Assembly (NCBI GenBank): GCA_012931725.1 | Contig: CM022944.1 | Span: forward strand, 72,860,284 to 72,924,283 | DNA length: 64,000 nucleotides | Source: Litsea cubeba | Taxonomy: Eukaryota; Streptophyta; Magnoliopsida; Laurales; Lauraceae | Direction: 5' to 3' | Notes under the pieces: generated by a model | Told to the model about the DNA's origin: nothing | Database searches by the model: none | The model's input: the letters and a program-made list of their open reading frames with translations, nothing else | Program-made: the position numbers and the translations under genes | Part shown: positions 19,938-31,197 of the stretch, piece by piece | Numbering within the stretch: position 1 is the stretch's first letter | Layout: the number at the start of each line of letters is the position of its first letter

Positions 19938-20913
19938 CTCTCAGACGATGGTCAAGATCCTACTGAAAGAGCTTCTTTCCTCCTCTCTCAGTTCTATCAA
20001 CAGACCTTTTTCTGGTAGGACTCTTCAGCTGTTTATACATTTTTTGTCTAACCCCAACCATTGAGTTTTGTAAATCTCTTAGTCTCCTTCTTGCTTCTCT
20101 TTGGGTCTTCTGCGCCTGCTCTGTGGAGATGTTTGTTGGTTTGTGGACAGCTTGGTACAAGCATTGGGCCTATCTTTGCTTTTAGTCTCTTCTCCCGCTG
20201 GTGGTGCACCTATCCTGCTTCAGCTATTGGTTCCACAGCTTGCCCTGGGTATTGAAGAGATTCTGGGTTCCGAGCTCCTTGTGTTCTTCTGGCAAATCAC
20301 CTAGGCTGGTTGTGGCAGTGCTTAGTGTTTTGCTTTTTCCACTCCTGTTTAGTTGGAGGTTGGCCCAACTTTCTGGTTAATGCTCGGTGCTTGACTGTTT
20401 AGTCTGGTAGAACCCCTTCTCAGCTGATAGTGTCTCTGTTGCTGGCTGTTCTTCTGCTGCCAGCTCCTCTTCAGAGGGCTCAGCATGCGGAAAGTTTGAA
20501 GCTGTTCTTTTTGGGGTGCAGTCCAGTCACTTTTGCTTGGCGAGTAGCTGCTCTGCCTGTCTTTGCTGCCTATTTTCTGCAGAGTTGAGTGCTGCACTGC
20601 TTTGTTCTGCTAAGAGGAGTAGTGTGCTGTATGGTTTCTTTCTGCTGGTTGGCTTCTCCTATGCATGTAGTGCAATTCGCCTGGAGGGGAGTTGGTTCTT
20701 TTTAATTTTAATTTTTTAAATTTGCTCTGCCTCTGTTCTGGCAGTTTCCCTCTTTTGGTCTATTTTGCTGTGCCAAGTGTATTCTTCTGAGTTGGGTTGG
20801 CTTCTGGGTTGCTTCTGCTTTTGTGATGGTCTTTTGTGATTTTTGGGGGCTTCTTGCCCGGTTCCCCTTTTCTCTTTTTTCAATACAAATTAACCTTTAG
20901 CAAAAAAAAAAAA
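19890..20913 (+). mobile_element. 5'-truncated LINE-like retroposon with poly(A)
   Basis: A 17-bp direct repeat AATGCGTACGTTCATGT flanks the insert (19873-19889 and 20914-20930). The right copy is preceded by an A run after ACAAATTAACCTTTAGC, which is typical of a poly(A)-tailed target-primed insertion. The body is T- and CT-rich with no intact reverse transcriptase frame. It could be the 3' end of a LINE or a processed non-coding transcript. The first ~48 bases of the insert are an inverted copy of upstream flank rather than element sequence. Confidence 0.75.
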
Positions 20914-20930
20914 AATGCGTACGTTCATGT

Positions 20931-21394
20931 GTCACAAATTGGGTAAAGCTCTCGCACAATTTTTGTTTCATAAATAACATGTTTAACTCGGAATCCCACA
21001 ATTTGAAGTAATCAAGCCTTGGTTGCATATCATAAATGTCAACAAATCCTTCCTTTGCTCTGCGGCATCGCGAGAACAACCACAACACGAACCGCATAGT
21101 CATCAACAGACGACCCCAGCATCAACCCCATCAATCCACAGGTAACCCAGCCCTCCTTGTTCCTTCCAAAAGTTATTGTAACACAAATATCTCTTTAACT
21201 TTCTCTCGATCGTTTTCTTTTCTCTGATATTCTCACAGTTTTGAACCCTCTTGGATGGTGCGGTTTAATATTCAACATATAGTGCTCGTTGTACAGCTTT
21301 TCAAATTGTACTAAACCATGATCCGTACCACCAGCATGTGATTCATGCAAAATCCATTAGGCATGTTTTATCTTACTCCTCATGCATCACATCT
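20931..21394. other. Interval downstream of the PMD-Ulp1 pseudogene
   Basis: No independent gene is visible. On the minus strand it would contain the 3' UTR of the PMD-Ulp1 gene, whose stop codon is at 21395-21397. Confidence 0.4.
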
Positions 21395-24300
21395 CTAATT
21401 TTCCTCCCCCGAAGAATCGTTATTCGGATTCAGCTGCCTCCTCACATCCCACCGGGCAAATTGATCTTTATAGATGTCACTAACTATCTTGGCACGATAG
21501 TAGTACATGTCGCTCTGCCCGAACAACATTGCCCGACCCAATGCGATGTGCTGCGCGTAAGCCATGACAAATATCCCACAATCGACGCTGAGACAAAATT
21601 CCAAAATTATTTTAGAAAGAATGTGCAATTCAATGGGTTTTATGAAGCTTACGAAAAAATGACCATGAAACGAAATCTCAAATTTTAAACAAGTTTAACC
21701 TGTTTGACTGCATGGGACAATCCATTTTATGTCTCGTCCATACAGTGGGATCATTCCATCCATATTGCATAAATCGATCATTTATCCATGTTAGCTGTAC
21801 AAAACACGATCATGACAATCAGAATTAGCTGTTCCATACGATAGTTATACCAATTAATGTTAGGGCATGGATTCGTCATTGATATTAGCTTACGTAGTTT
21901 TCGGCAAATGGATAATCTCCGGCGCGTGTCAAGCTGTTATAATATTCCCATCTTCGTTCGTTGACCCGTCCAACTAGAAGGAAGAAATGCATTTGATGCC
22001 ACACAGGGAAGAACAACAGATCCTTATCGGCAATGCTTTCGAGGAAGGCTTGGCTAAAACAACTTTCAATGAGTTTTTCGCTCGTTTGGTCATGCACATA
22101 CCAGTCCTGCAGGGGCAAGGTTATAAACTGTAAACAATCCAGGTGAAACGAATCAACTAGATGAGAAATTGTTGCATTCCTTTACATAACACTTACCGAC
22201 AAAGCACATTCAAAAAAATATGACGATGGTGCCTGTGTCTTTAATAATTCAAACCAATAGTGCATGGTCTGCAAACATCAAAGAGGTCAAAGGATGGCGG
22301 TGGAACAAATTGAATAAAACAGAAGTGTTACAGCCAAAATACAAAATCAAGTAGGGATATGTGCCACAAACCCAGTTGTCCATCCATACTCCCCTGAGAA
22401 CCACATCCATGTTGTTGGCGGTCACAGGTGTACAAAACTCATTCAATTTCGCCATCCTAGTGGTAGGACGGCACAGAAGAGAAGTTAATAAAATAACAAA
22501 GCACACGTAACTTGACAAAGGGGTACATGAGAGTTGGAAAATACCCCGTCTTATTAGCAAATTCATTCCGAAATACGGTGAGGATCTGTAATTCTTCAAT
22601 CGTTAGCTTATATTGTGGATTCCTCATCCAGGCTCCAGTAGTGTAATCAGCCATCCACATTGGGGGCTTCGGCTCTCTATAATGTGCTTTGACATTCATG
22701 ATCAAAGATGAGATTTTGCTGAATGGGGACAGACCTATGCCAAGTTTTGCACGATCCGGAATTGGTGTACTAGAGCTAACAGTTGATGACCAGGGGCTGG
22801 ATGTGAAAGGACTAATGGAAGTTCTTGGCTGGTTGGGGACCCTGACTTTTATAGGGGAATTTGGAACCAACTGGGATTGGAATAAACGAGGACTCCTCCG
22901 TGGTGACAATGATGATGGACTTGATGTTCCTTCGGAGGTTACGGGTTTCACTGGACTTGTGGGTTTCATATCAACTGGAGGTTTAATATATATTCCTTTG
23001 AGGCGTTTGGATCTTCTGGGGCTTTCTGTTGACTTTGTACGTTTGGGCTTGATTAGGTCATCAAGTTTGACTGCTCTCTTGCCTCTTGCTATGCGTTTCT
23101 TGGATGTTTTGATGATTTCTTCTTTCACATCATCTCCCATGTCCACCTATTGAATAAGTAGACAAGTCAATACCAAATTGTGCCCAATTGAACTGAATGC
23201 TAGTATGAAGTTGAGTTAATATATAGGATACCTTCAGGGATGAATCAGCTAAACATGCGGCGTCTGAGTCGTCCAAATTTCTTGACTGAAAAGCAGATAC
23301 ACATGCATCATTTAACTGGGAAACTTCGGATTTGACTCCGTCAATGAAGCTCAGAAAATCACTTGATTTTCCCTCCAAAGCATATGCCTGATCACATGAT
23401 GCCAGGAGCCGCGCAGTGTACTTCAAGATCTAAATTGGTCAAGGAGGAAAGAAGATTACAAAGTTAGAATCAATTCAAAGACAGTTGAGCCCGGTGAACC
23501 CGGTGAATTTAACAATTGCTAGCAAGGGAGAAAAATCATTTTTTACCTGGGATGAAACAATGCTTAGTCCAGCTTGTACGTTTCCGCCGTCAGGACGACC
23601 GATGCGTAGCCGGGTGACGCTTCTATACCACTTAAAATACGCTTCACTGTGTGGCCCAGCATCACCATCATCCCCATAAGTTATGGCATCCATCCGTTTG
23701 TTCCAAACACCAAAATATACCGCACGTAATCTCTCTCGTTTATTTTCACCTGTTGGTAGTATCTCGGTTCGCAGGAACGGCCTTTGGAAACGGGGTGGCA
23801 CAATTTGTCTAAGCCAAACTGTTTCATCACCCTCTCCGGATTGTGCCGCTCCACAATCCAATAACAAATCAAAACAGTATTTGACCTGAAAAGAGGTACA
23901 TCTGCATTGTCGATGTAGTCCGACAGATTTTCATAATGGCTATATGGCTGCCAGTTGAACTGAAAGAACATAGAAAAATGAATTCGTCAATAAATTGAAA
24001 TATTAACCAGCTAATAATCAACAAAATTACTTGAGTGTATATTCAAACATCAGCACTGGCATAGCATTGACTGATTGTTATAAAATCATTTTTACTTACG
24101 CCATCAATTTCCATAATATCCAGACGTTGCCTGGCTTCTTCTACTTTTGTCTGGAAGTGATGGGACCTTAATCTGTTGTACCACGTAAGGATAAGAGGAA
24201 ACTCTACATCCATGTCCCAATCACTTCTCCTACGAATAGGCCTGCCAATTGTCATTCACGAATATGCCCATACCAGGACATGGGACCACATAATCATGTA

Positions 24301-25213
24301 CACAATTAACAAAAAATAAAATATTAAAAAGTCGGACGAACACAAGAATATCCACTCTACTCTTTTACCTGCAGTAGTTTTAAAGGACCCGTTATGGTCT
24401 TTACAGGTTTTCATTTGGCCTGGCATATGGCAACCTTCGAAAGGCCCCTATATAGATTTGCAAGGCAGGCGGTTCCCCAAGACCGCTTCTCAAAATGACG
24501 AAATAATTCAAGAATGTGAGCTAGAGCCTTAGTACCCGAAGAGGTCCAAAAAATCTGACCTGCAACGAGACAAAACAAGAAAGCACGTGTCCACCTTGCG
24601 TCTTGGTCTCTTGGTCTGTTCTTGGGCATTTCCGCAAAATTGTCTCTCAGCCATGTGAACTTAATTTGGGTACCATATTAGTCGTAGTTCACATCCGGAG
24701 CCAATCCTAGCAACTCTTCGCATATTTTGACCATGGAGAATGTATTGGCGAAGGTCTTGGAATTAACAGGCAGACCATCAATGGGGAGGCCATAAATGTA
24801 AGCGACGTCCTCCAATGTTACTGTGGCCTCCCCACTATTTAGATGAAAAGTATTTGTCTCTGGCCTCCACCGCTCTACCAAGGCAGTGATTAGGCCATGA
24901 TCTAATTCTATTTTTTTGATCTTCACCAGCTGCTCTAACCCCGCCTGGCGAATCAGTTCCCACATTTTATCGCTTATTTCCCAGGTGTCATGGTTTAGGG
25001 TTGGGATACAACGAAGTGGGCCTGCTTCCTGCATTTAATACATGATAGAGAATCAATCATAATTGACATGGCATTGTCGCCCAAACTGAACGATGTACCA
25101 CAAATTTATACACATCTTATACTAACCTTGCCCAGCCAGATCTGTTCTGAAATATGTCTCTGTTGTTCATATAAGACGGATCTATCAAGAGGACCAACCT
25201 GAAAATTCTCCAT
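21395..25213 (-). pseudogene. PMD-Ulp1 fusion gene, multi-exon pseudogene
   Basis: Read on the minus strand, exon 1 (25213-25127, MENFQVGPLDRSVL) joins exon 2 at 25028 with a clean GT-AG pair. The exons encode an aminotransferase-like plant mobile domain (VYSW-type blocks WTRAFLFCLVAGQIFW, SWGTACLANLYRGL, FNWQPYSHY, PERVMKQFGL). A basic Ser/Pro-rich linker follows (23153-22543). The C-terminal part is an Ulp1-like C48 cysteine protease split over exons near 22110 (WHQMHFFLLV ... WEYYNSL) and 21588 (VDCGIFVMAYAQ). Breaks in the PMD part are TAA at 24678, TGA after ICQAK near 24408, TGA before MTIGRP near 24256, and a 1-base loss near 23810. The catalytic Asp position reads Asn. PMD and Ulp1 genes are known as transposon cargo; a domesticated origin is less likely. 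Confidence 0.8.
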
Positions 25214-26991
25214 CTAATATCCTTTTTGCAACTGTAAGAAAAGCACAAAGAACATATCAAATATCGAAGATACCTTAAATGAGGTTAACATTAGAAAACA
25301 CTAAATTTTGTGTTTGAATATATGAGAGAACTATATTTAATGATTAGAATCAGGACAAACCATTTGTTTTTGTAGGAATTTAATCCATATGTGAGCTCCT
25401 TTATAACAAATATATTGGATACGGATCTATTTTTTTTTATGATTCTATACTAGCTGATATTAAGTTGAGGTGTAAGTTGACTTTATGAGTTATTGATTTA
25501 ATGATTACAATCCATAGGTTGAATGTTGTGTCTGGAAAAGTAACGATATCGTTACCAGTATGTTTTAATCTTTTTCTTGCTCCTTGTTATACAACTCTCA
25601 AATGAAGAATAAATTCGAATGAGATGCGCAAACAGGGATCCATAGCTAATAACTTCACGTTAAGATCACATTTTCAATTGTTTAAACATAAAGGTATCGT
25701 TATCATACTTGTTAGATTCAAAAATGTAATATTAAATTATTTTAAAATGTGAGATTGCGTTTGAAACCCATATTCAACACAATGAATGATATTTTTGTTG
25801 GAAAAACAAAATGTGGTCGAAAACTTACAAATAATTATAACGATATCGTTATGTTTAAACTTAATCATATTTTCGATGTGTGGAAACATGAGTATTTCTT
25901 AATGTTTAAACAACTCAGAATAAAATATATCTTCTTTTTTTATCGATTAAAAATAAATTTATTAAGATATTATAAATGATGGTAACGATATCGTTAGCAA
26001 AAATTATAGTCAAGCTATTATAATCAAGTTCGTATGACAAGGAAAGCAACATAATATCATGTTAAGCATGTGAGTCACCCCTAAAATGCCATTTTATCCA
26101 ATTCTTCTTTTATTTCTTGTTCATGATATGTGCTCTAAGGTTGATCTAGATAATTTAGCTTGTTCTTCACGTAGAGAGATGATATAGTCGAATTTTTTTT
26201 TTACTATTTCTTACTTGGTAGTCTTCTAATTTCCTTCAAGTGTAAATCGAGTATATGAGTCCATGATTTAAAGAGCCACAATCCAGAACTAGATGTTGTT
26301 TCTGAATAAGTAACGAATTCGTTACAAGAATGTATGTTTCTTATAAACATTTCGTTTTGCAACTATTATAAGTGGATGAACTACGGAATGAGATGCACAA
26401 CAGGTGATCCACATACAACGACATAAGTTGAAGTAAATCTTTTCAACGTATTATCATAACGATATCGTTATCACAATCTATAGACTTTCCATAATCTGTT
26501 CGTCTCTAACAATAAATTTTACAATATTTTTTTTAGTGACATGTATAAACTATGTATGCTCTTATGTTTGCAAATGATTCATGTAAAGAAATCATGGCCT
26601 TCATTTGTTCACTATTGTTTCACAGCGTTAAAATGTCGATCAGTTTTTCGTGAGCCTGACTCATTATTTAGGCACCAACTCATCGCATGATTGTCATGTT
26701 GTCTCGTTTGCGGAAAAAAAACATCGCAACGAAAAACATATCAAATAATTATAAAGATAAAGCTGACTCTAATTTTTATTCCCTTTTTCTTTGAGTTGAA
26801 TATTGGGTCTTTGTTTTTGTTGAAGCACCTCAATCTAAACTTTATCTTCTTCTCTTACTATATGTAAAAAGTTTGAATGAAGAAACTTTAAATGAAAGTA
26901 ATGATGTCGTTACGAAATATCAATGTTACGTACAATATACTTTTTCGCATCTGAAGGAAATCAACTGAATATAATGTTAGGCATGTGAGTC
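25214..26991. other. AT-rich DNA with GATATC palindromes
   Basis: No gene is seen. TAACGATATCGTTA or a close variant occurs at 25541, 25838, 25983, 26311 (GAATTC core), 26457 and 26898 (degenerate). Segments around 25500-25710 and 26270-26480 align as diverged copies, each with two sites about 140 bp apart. GTGAGTCACCCC recurs near 26070 and 26985, the latter interrupted by the Gypsy element. The interval is upstream of the PMD-Ulp1 start and may hold its promoter. Confidence 0.6.
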
Positions 26992-26996
26992 ACCCC

Positions 26997-29404
26997 TGTC
27001 ACGCCCCCGGACCGAGGTCCCGCTAAACGAGGCCTTAATCCGGGGACGCGGCGAGGCGGGCCGGAAAATTCCGCCCGCACCCGCTAGTTTCCCACAGGTT
27101 TCCGCGGTAAGGATTCACGGAATCCGATCAAATAGTGATGTATAAGGATCACTTTCATACAATGAATTACGCGGAAGCTTTGTAGCAAACATAAAAGTCT
27201 CACAAACATGTATAAATTGAGAACGCACGAGACTAGCATCAAAAGAGAAACATTTACTATGGGCCAAAGTTAGTTAGAGTTGATACAAAAGTAAAGTTAA
27301 GCATTAATTACAAACTTTTCCCCCAAAAGAATATAAGCCAACAATGGCCATAACCAAAAACCCAAAATGTATATCATCAAATCCCCAAAATGTGATCGCA
27401 GCTCCAAGACAACCCGACGTCTAATTGACATCATCGGGCTGCCACTCGCCCTCCGCTGGAACTATGGGTTCCGCCTCGAAGTGCGCCTCAACCGCGAGGG
27501 GCTCGACATCTGACACCAAACAAAAGAGAGTCTAGGGCTGGAATGAGCTTGGACATAGGCCCGAAGTGGGCTTGAAATTATATAGAATGTGCCCTTAAAA
27601 GTATAGGTTAAATCCTTTCTTAATCAAGCCCACAACTGCCCTTTTCCAACACTCAAACAGTCCACTAATCAGGCCCGATTCAGTCCTTAAAACAGCCCAG
27701 GATTCAGGCCATAAGACAGTCCAATGCCAGGTCTTGAAATAGCCCATCAATAGGTCTCAAACTGGTCCAAGAACAGGCCTTAAAACAGGCCCAATGGAGC
27801 CCTGAGAACAGGCCCAAAAATCTGTCTGAAAACAGTCCAAACCCGAGCCCAGACTGGGCTGGGCTCGCTCGAGCGGACCCAGGTCCGCTCGAGCGGACCC
27901 AGGCAGTAGCTGGGTCGCTCGAGCGAGCCAGTGGGTCGCTCGAGCGGACCCAGACAGAACCTGGTCCGCTCGAGCGACCCACTGGGTCGCTCGAGCGGAC
28001 TGGGCCTGCCCAGTCCAGCCCGAGAGTGCAGAATCTCCATTTTTCTCTTGTTTTTCTCCTTCTTTCTTGCTCATTTCAATTCCCTTCCATTCCCTTCTTC
28101 CATACACACTCCTACAACTTATTGGGCCTCTTCTCAACCTCCACAAATCCTCAAACCATCATCCATAATCATATGATTAACATAAACTTCACACTTTTTA
28201 AAGAAATCAACTTCTTTTCCATTTCTTTGAGAACCCATTTGAACAAATGAGATAAACTTTCCAAGAAACCAAAGTGAGAATAAATTTCCAATGCAAAGAA
28301 GAGCAATAACACACATTAAGATAGCTATTAAGGTGGACCATTAAATCAAAGCAAACCATGACTAAAGAAGATTAACATAAAAAGAAAGAAATCAAGAAAT
28401 AGAATCAAATGAGGAAGAACATCATATTAATGTTGGAAAGTACTTGCCTTAAGCCAAGATGAACTCAAAATCACTCCTAAAACCACTCCTTAGAGCTTCA
28501 AGCTCCAAATCTACAAAAGCCCCAAAATTTCCCAAGAAACCCTAAAACATCAACATTTGTAAATCCTTGAAGAAAACCTTAGCAAATAGGATTAAAATGC
28601 TCCAATTGGAGAGGAAAGCAAAGATCCAGAGTTTGGGAAACTATTGCTCACCTTGAGGAACCCTAACAAAGAAGAAAAGCTTGAATGGAGGGCTTCTCCT
28701 AGCTCAAACTCCTCAAGAAAGGCATCCCTAGGAAGCTTGAAGAGGGAGGAAGAGAATGAGGAGATCAATCCTCCAAGCAAACCTCACCAAGAGAGAGTTC
28801 CAGATGAGAGAGAGTGAGAAGGGAGAAGAGGAAAGGAACCCTAGCCAAAGACTTGCTGGAATCGAATGAAGAGGAAGAGAGAAAAGCTCTCTTCTTAAGA
28901 GACAAGCCAATGTGGGCCCCGAACTTCACAAGCCTAGAAACGGTACTTGCGGGCCCCGAACGAAAACGACGAAGAAGACAAAAATGATCGGCGAAATTTC
29001 TACTTTCCAAAAAGTATATTTTTGGCAAATTCTGGAATTTTCGAAATTTGGGTACAGGTTTTGTGTGAAATGTCTGTTTTGCCCTTTTTCTCGAAAAAAC
29101 GCGATTTCTGATCACAAAACTCAAGTTGGCCAAAACATGAAAGTTGACGATCTAGATGAAATACATCAAAATACACATAAATGAGGATTTTATAAGTATC
29201 AAGAACGAACTCAACAATTTCACACAAAATCCACGGGCGCCCGGCCCGTGTCACACTTAAGTTAAAGGCTAATCAAAGCTCTTAAAGCTAATCAAACAAC
29301 CTAATCTAGCTTAATAAAATAAGCTAATCGTCCCCTAACCCCAATTATCCACTAATCACGGTTAAAACATGATTAAATATTCAAACCTGGGTCGGGGTCT
29401 GACA
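26997..29404 (-). repeat. 3' LTR of Tekay-like Gypsy element
   Basis: This 2408-bp LTR runs TGTCACGCCCCCGG to GGGGTCTGACA on the plus strand. Six CGCTCGAGCG palindromes lie at 27866, 27886, 27916, 27937, 27967 and 27988, preceded by a run of AGGCCC-like motifs (27670-27840). The open frames through this stretch are artefacts of the palindromes. Confidence 0.95.
27866..27997. repeat. CGCTCGAGCG palindrome array in LTR
   Basis: Six exact 10-bp palindromes have start-to-start spacings of 20, 30, 21, 30 and 21 bp. The same array is present in the other LTR at 35136-35267. Linkers are CC-rich (GGACCCAG, GACCCACTGGGT). Confidence 0.95.
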
Positions 29405-29416
29405 TCCTCCACCCCT
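29405..29416 (-). promoter_or_regulatory. Polypurine tract of Gypsy element
   Basis: Minus-strand AGGGGTGGAGGA directly abuts the LTR start TGTCAGACCCC. It lies a few bases after the pol stop codon. Confidence 0.8.
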
Positions 29417-29421
29417 AAGAG

Positions 29422-31197
29422 TCACATTTGGTCCTCCAAATGATCACTAACCTCTGGGAATAACTGAGGATACTTCTTTTGAACTTGCTCACGAAGCTCC
29501 CAAGTAGCTTCTTCTGGCCCATGATTCTCCCAACGGATTTTTACCCACTGAATTGTCCTATTCCTCAGTTCTTGCTCTTTGGTGTCGATAATCTCTGCCG
29601 GCTTTTCAATGTAGGTGGCATCCTCTCTGACATCTAACGGCTCATGATGTAGCACGTGCGATGGGTCTGAAACATACTTCCTTAGCATTGACACGTGAAA
29701 CACGTTATGCACACCCGACAGTTCTGGAGGCAAAGCTAATCGGTACGCCACTTCCCCGATCCGACTCAAGATCTCATACGGACCAATAAATCTCTTAGAC
29801 AATTTGCCCTTCTGCCCAAATCTCAATGTCCCTCTGACCGGAGATACCTTCAAGAATACCTTGTCTCCAACTTGGAATTGGAGATCCCTTCTTCGAACAT
29901 CGGCATAGCTCTTCTGTCGGCTCCTCGCAATCTTCAATCTTTCATGGATGATTCTGACTTTATCACTTGTTTCCTCAACTAAAGATGGACCATGAAAACT
30001 GCGTTCTCCGACTTCTTCCCAACATACGGGGGTTCTACACTTCCTGCCATAAAGCGCTTCGAAAGGGGCCATTCCTATGCTGGAATGGTAACTATTGTTA
30101 TAGGCAAATTCACAAAGCGGTAGATTCTCGTCCCACTGATTCTTGAAATCTAGAACACAAGCCCTAAGCATGTCCTCGAGGGTCTGAATAGTCCTTTCCG
30201 ACTGACCATCCGTCTGCGGGTGGTACGCTGTACTGAATTGAAGCTTCGTCCCCATCGATTCATGCAAAGTCTTCCAAAACCTCGAAACAAAACTACTATC
30301 CCGATCTGAAGTGATGGAAACCGGCTGACCATGACGACTAACAATCTCTTTCACAAAGGCCTGCGCTAACGCCAACATGTGCATCTTCTTACCGGTCTTC
30401 AAAGGAATAAAGTGCGCTGACTTCGTTAACCGATCCACTATGATCCAAATGGCATTGTTCCCCTTGCTCGTATTCGGTAAACCTGATACAAAATCCATTG
30501 TCAGGTGCTCCCACTTCCACTCTGGGATCTCTAACGGCTGCAAAAGACCAGGTGGTTTCTGATGTTCTGCCTTCACTAATTGACAAGTCATGCACCTCGA
30601 CACAAAGGCTGCTATCTCTCTCTTCATATTGTTCCACCAAAAACGACTCTTCAAATTTTGGTACATCTTCGTACTCCCTGGATGCACTGAATACCTCGTA
30701 TTGTGAGCCTCTACCATAATGTCATCTTTCAAGTTGTCGACTTTAGGAACACAAAGTCTGCCACGGAAGTACAAAACTCCATCCAACATCTGAAAATCTG
30801 GCCTCTCCGAGATATGCTCCACAATTTTAGCCAAATCTGGATCTTGCATCTGACTATCCTTAATTTTCTGAATAAAAACTGGCTCGGACACTGTCATATT
30901 TGCCAACACAACTCCTTCTCTCAAAGGTTCGAACTCTACTCCCAAATCCTCAAATTGCTGAAAATTGTGAAATCCATGCAAACTGGCCAAACAAACTGAT
31001 TTCCTGCTCAACGCATCTGCCACTACATTAACCTTCCCCGGATGATAGATAATCGGAAAATCGTAGTCCTTGATATACTCCATCCACCTTCTCTGCCTCA
31101 TATTCAATTCCTTCTGGGAGAATAAATACTGAAGACTACGGTGATCCGAATGAACTTCAAACCTTTCTCCGTACAAGTAGTGTCTCCACATCTTCAA
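29422..31197 (-). CDS. pol: Gypsy RNase H end, integrase and chromodomain
   Basis: This is the third frame of the broken polyprotein. It begins within RNase H (KMWRHYLYGERFEVHSDH). The integrase zinc-binding domain has H-H-C-C (HNTRYSVHPGS ... CMTCQLVK). The catalytic core has D at MDFVSGLP, D at SDRDSSFVSRF and E in QSERTIQTLED. A GPY/F-type module (FIGPYEILSRIGEVAYRL) and a chromodomain follow. The last codons and stop overlap an inverted repeat CATTTGG/CCAAATG. The join to the upstream frame requires removing one G at 31201-31202; then VFALKMWRHYLYG reads through. Confidence 0.92.
   Translation of the reverse strand: MKMWRHYLYGERFEVHSDHRSLQYLFSQKELNMRQRRWMEYIKDYDFPIIYHPGKVNVVADALSRKSVCLASLHGFHNFQQFEDLGVEFEPLREGVVLANMTVSEPVFIQKIKDSQMQDPDLAKIVEHISERPDFQMLDGVLYFRGRLCVPKVDNLKDDIMVEAHNTRYSVHPGSTKMYQNLKSRFWWNNMKREIAAFVSRCMTCQLVKAEHQKPPGLLQPLEIPEWKWEHLTMDFVSGLPNTSKGNNAIWIIVDRLTKSAHFIPLKTGKKMHMLALAQAFVKEIVSRHGQPVSITSDRDSSFVSRFWKTLHESMGTKLQFSTAYHPQTDGQSERTIQTLEDMLRACVLDFKNQWDENLPLCEFAYNNSYHSSIGMAPFEALYGRKCRTPVCWEEVGERSFHGPSLVEETSDKVRIIHERLKIARSRQKSYADVRRRDLQFQVGDKVFLKVSPVRGTLRFGQKGKLSKRFIGPYEILSRIGEVAYRLALPPELSGVHNVFHVSMLRKYVSDPSHVLHHEPLDVREDATYIEKPAEIIDTKEQELRNRTIQWVKIRWENHGPEEATWELREQVQKKYPQLFPEVSDHLEDQM

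Noticed and set aside
22689..23153. 154-codon plus-strand open frame
   Set aside because: It is antisense to the Ser/Pro-rich linker exon of the PMD-Ulp1 gene and shows no family features.
27704..28146. Arg/Ser-rich open frames in the Gypsy LTR
   Set aside because: They arise from the CTCGAG palindrome array and are duplicated exactly in the other LTR; non-coding.
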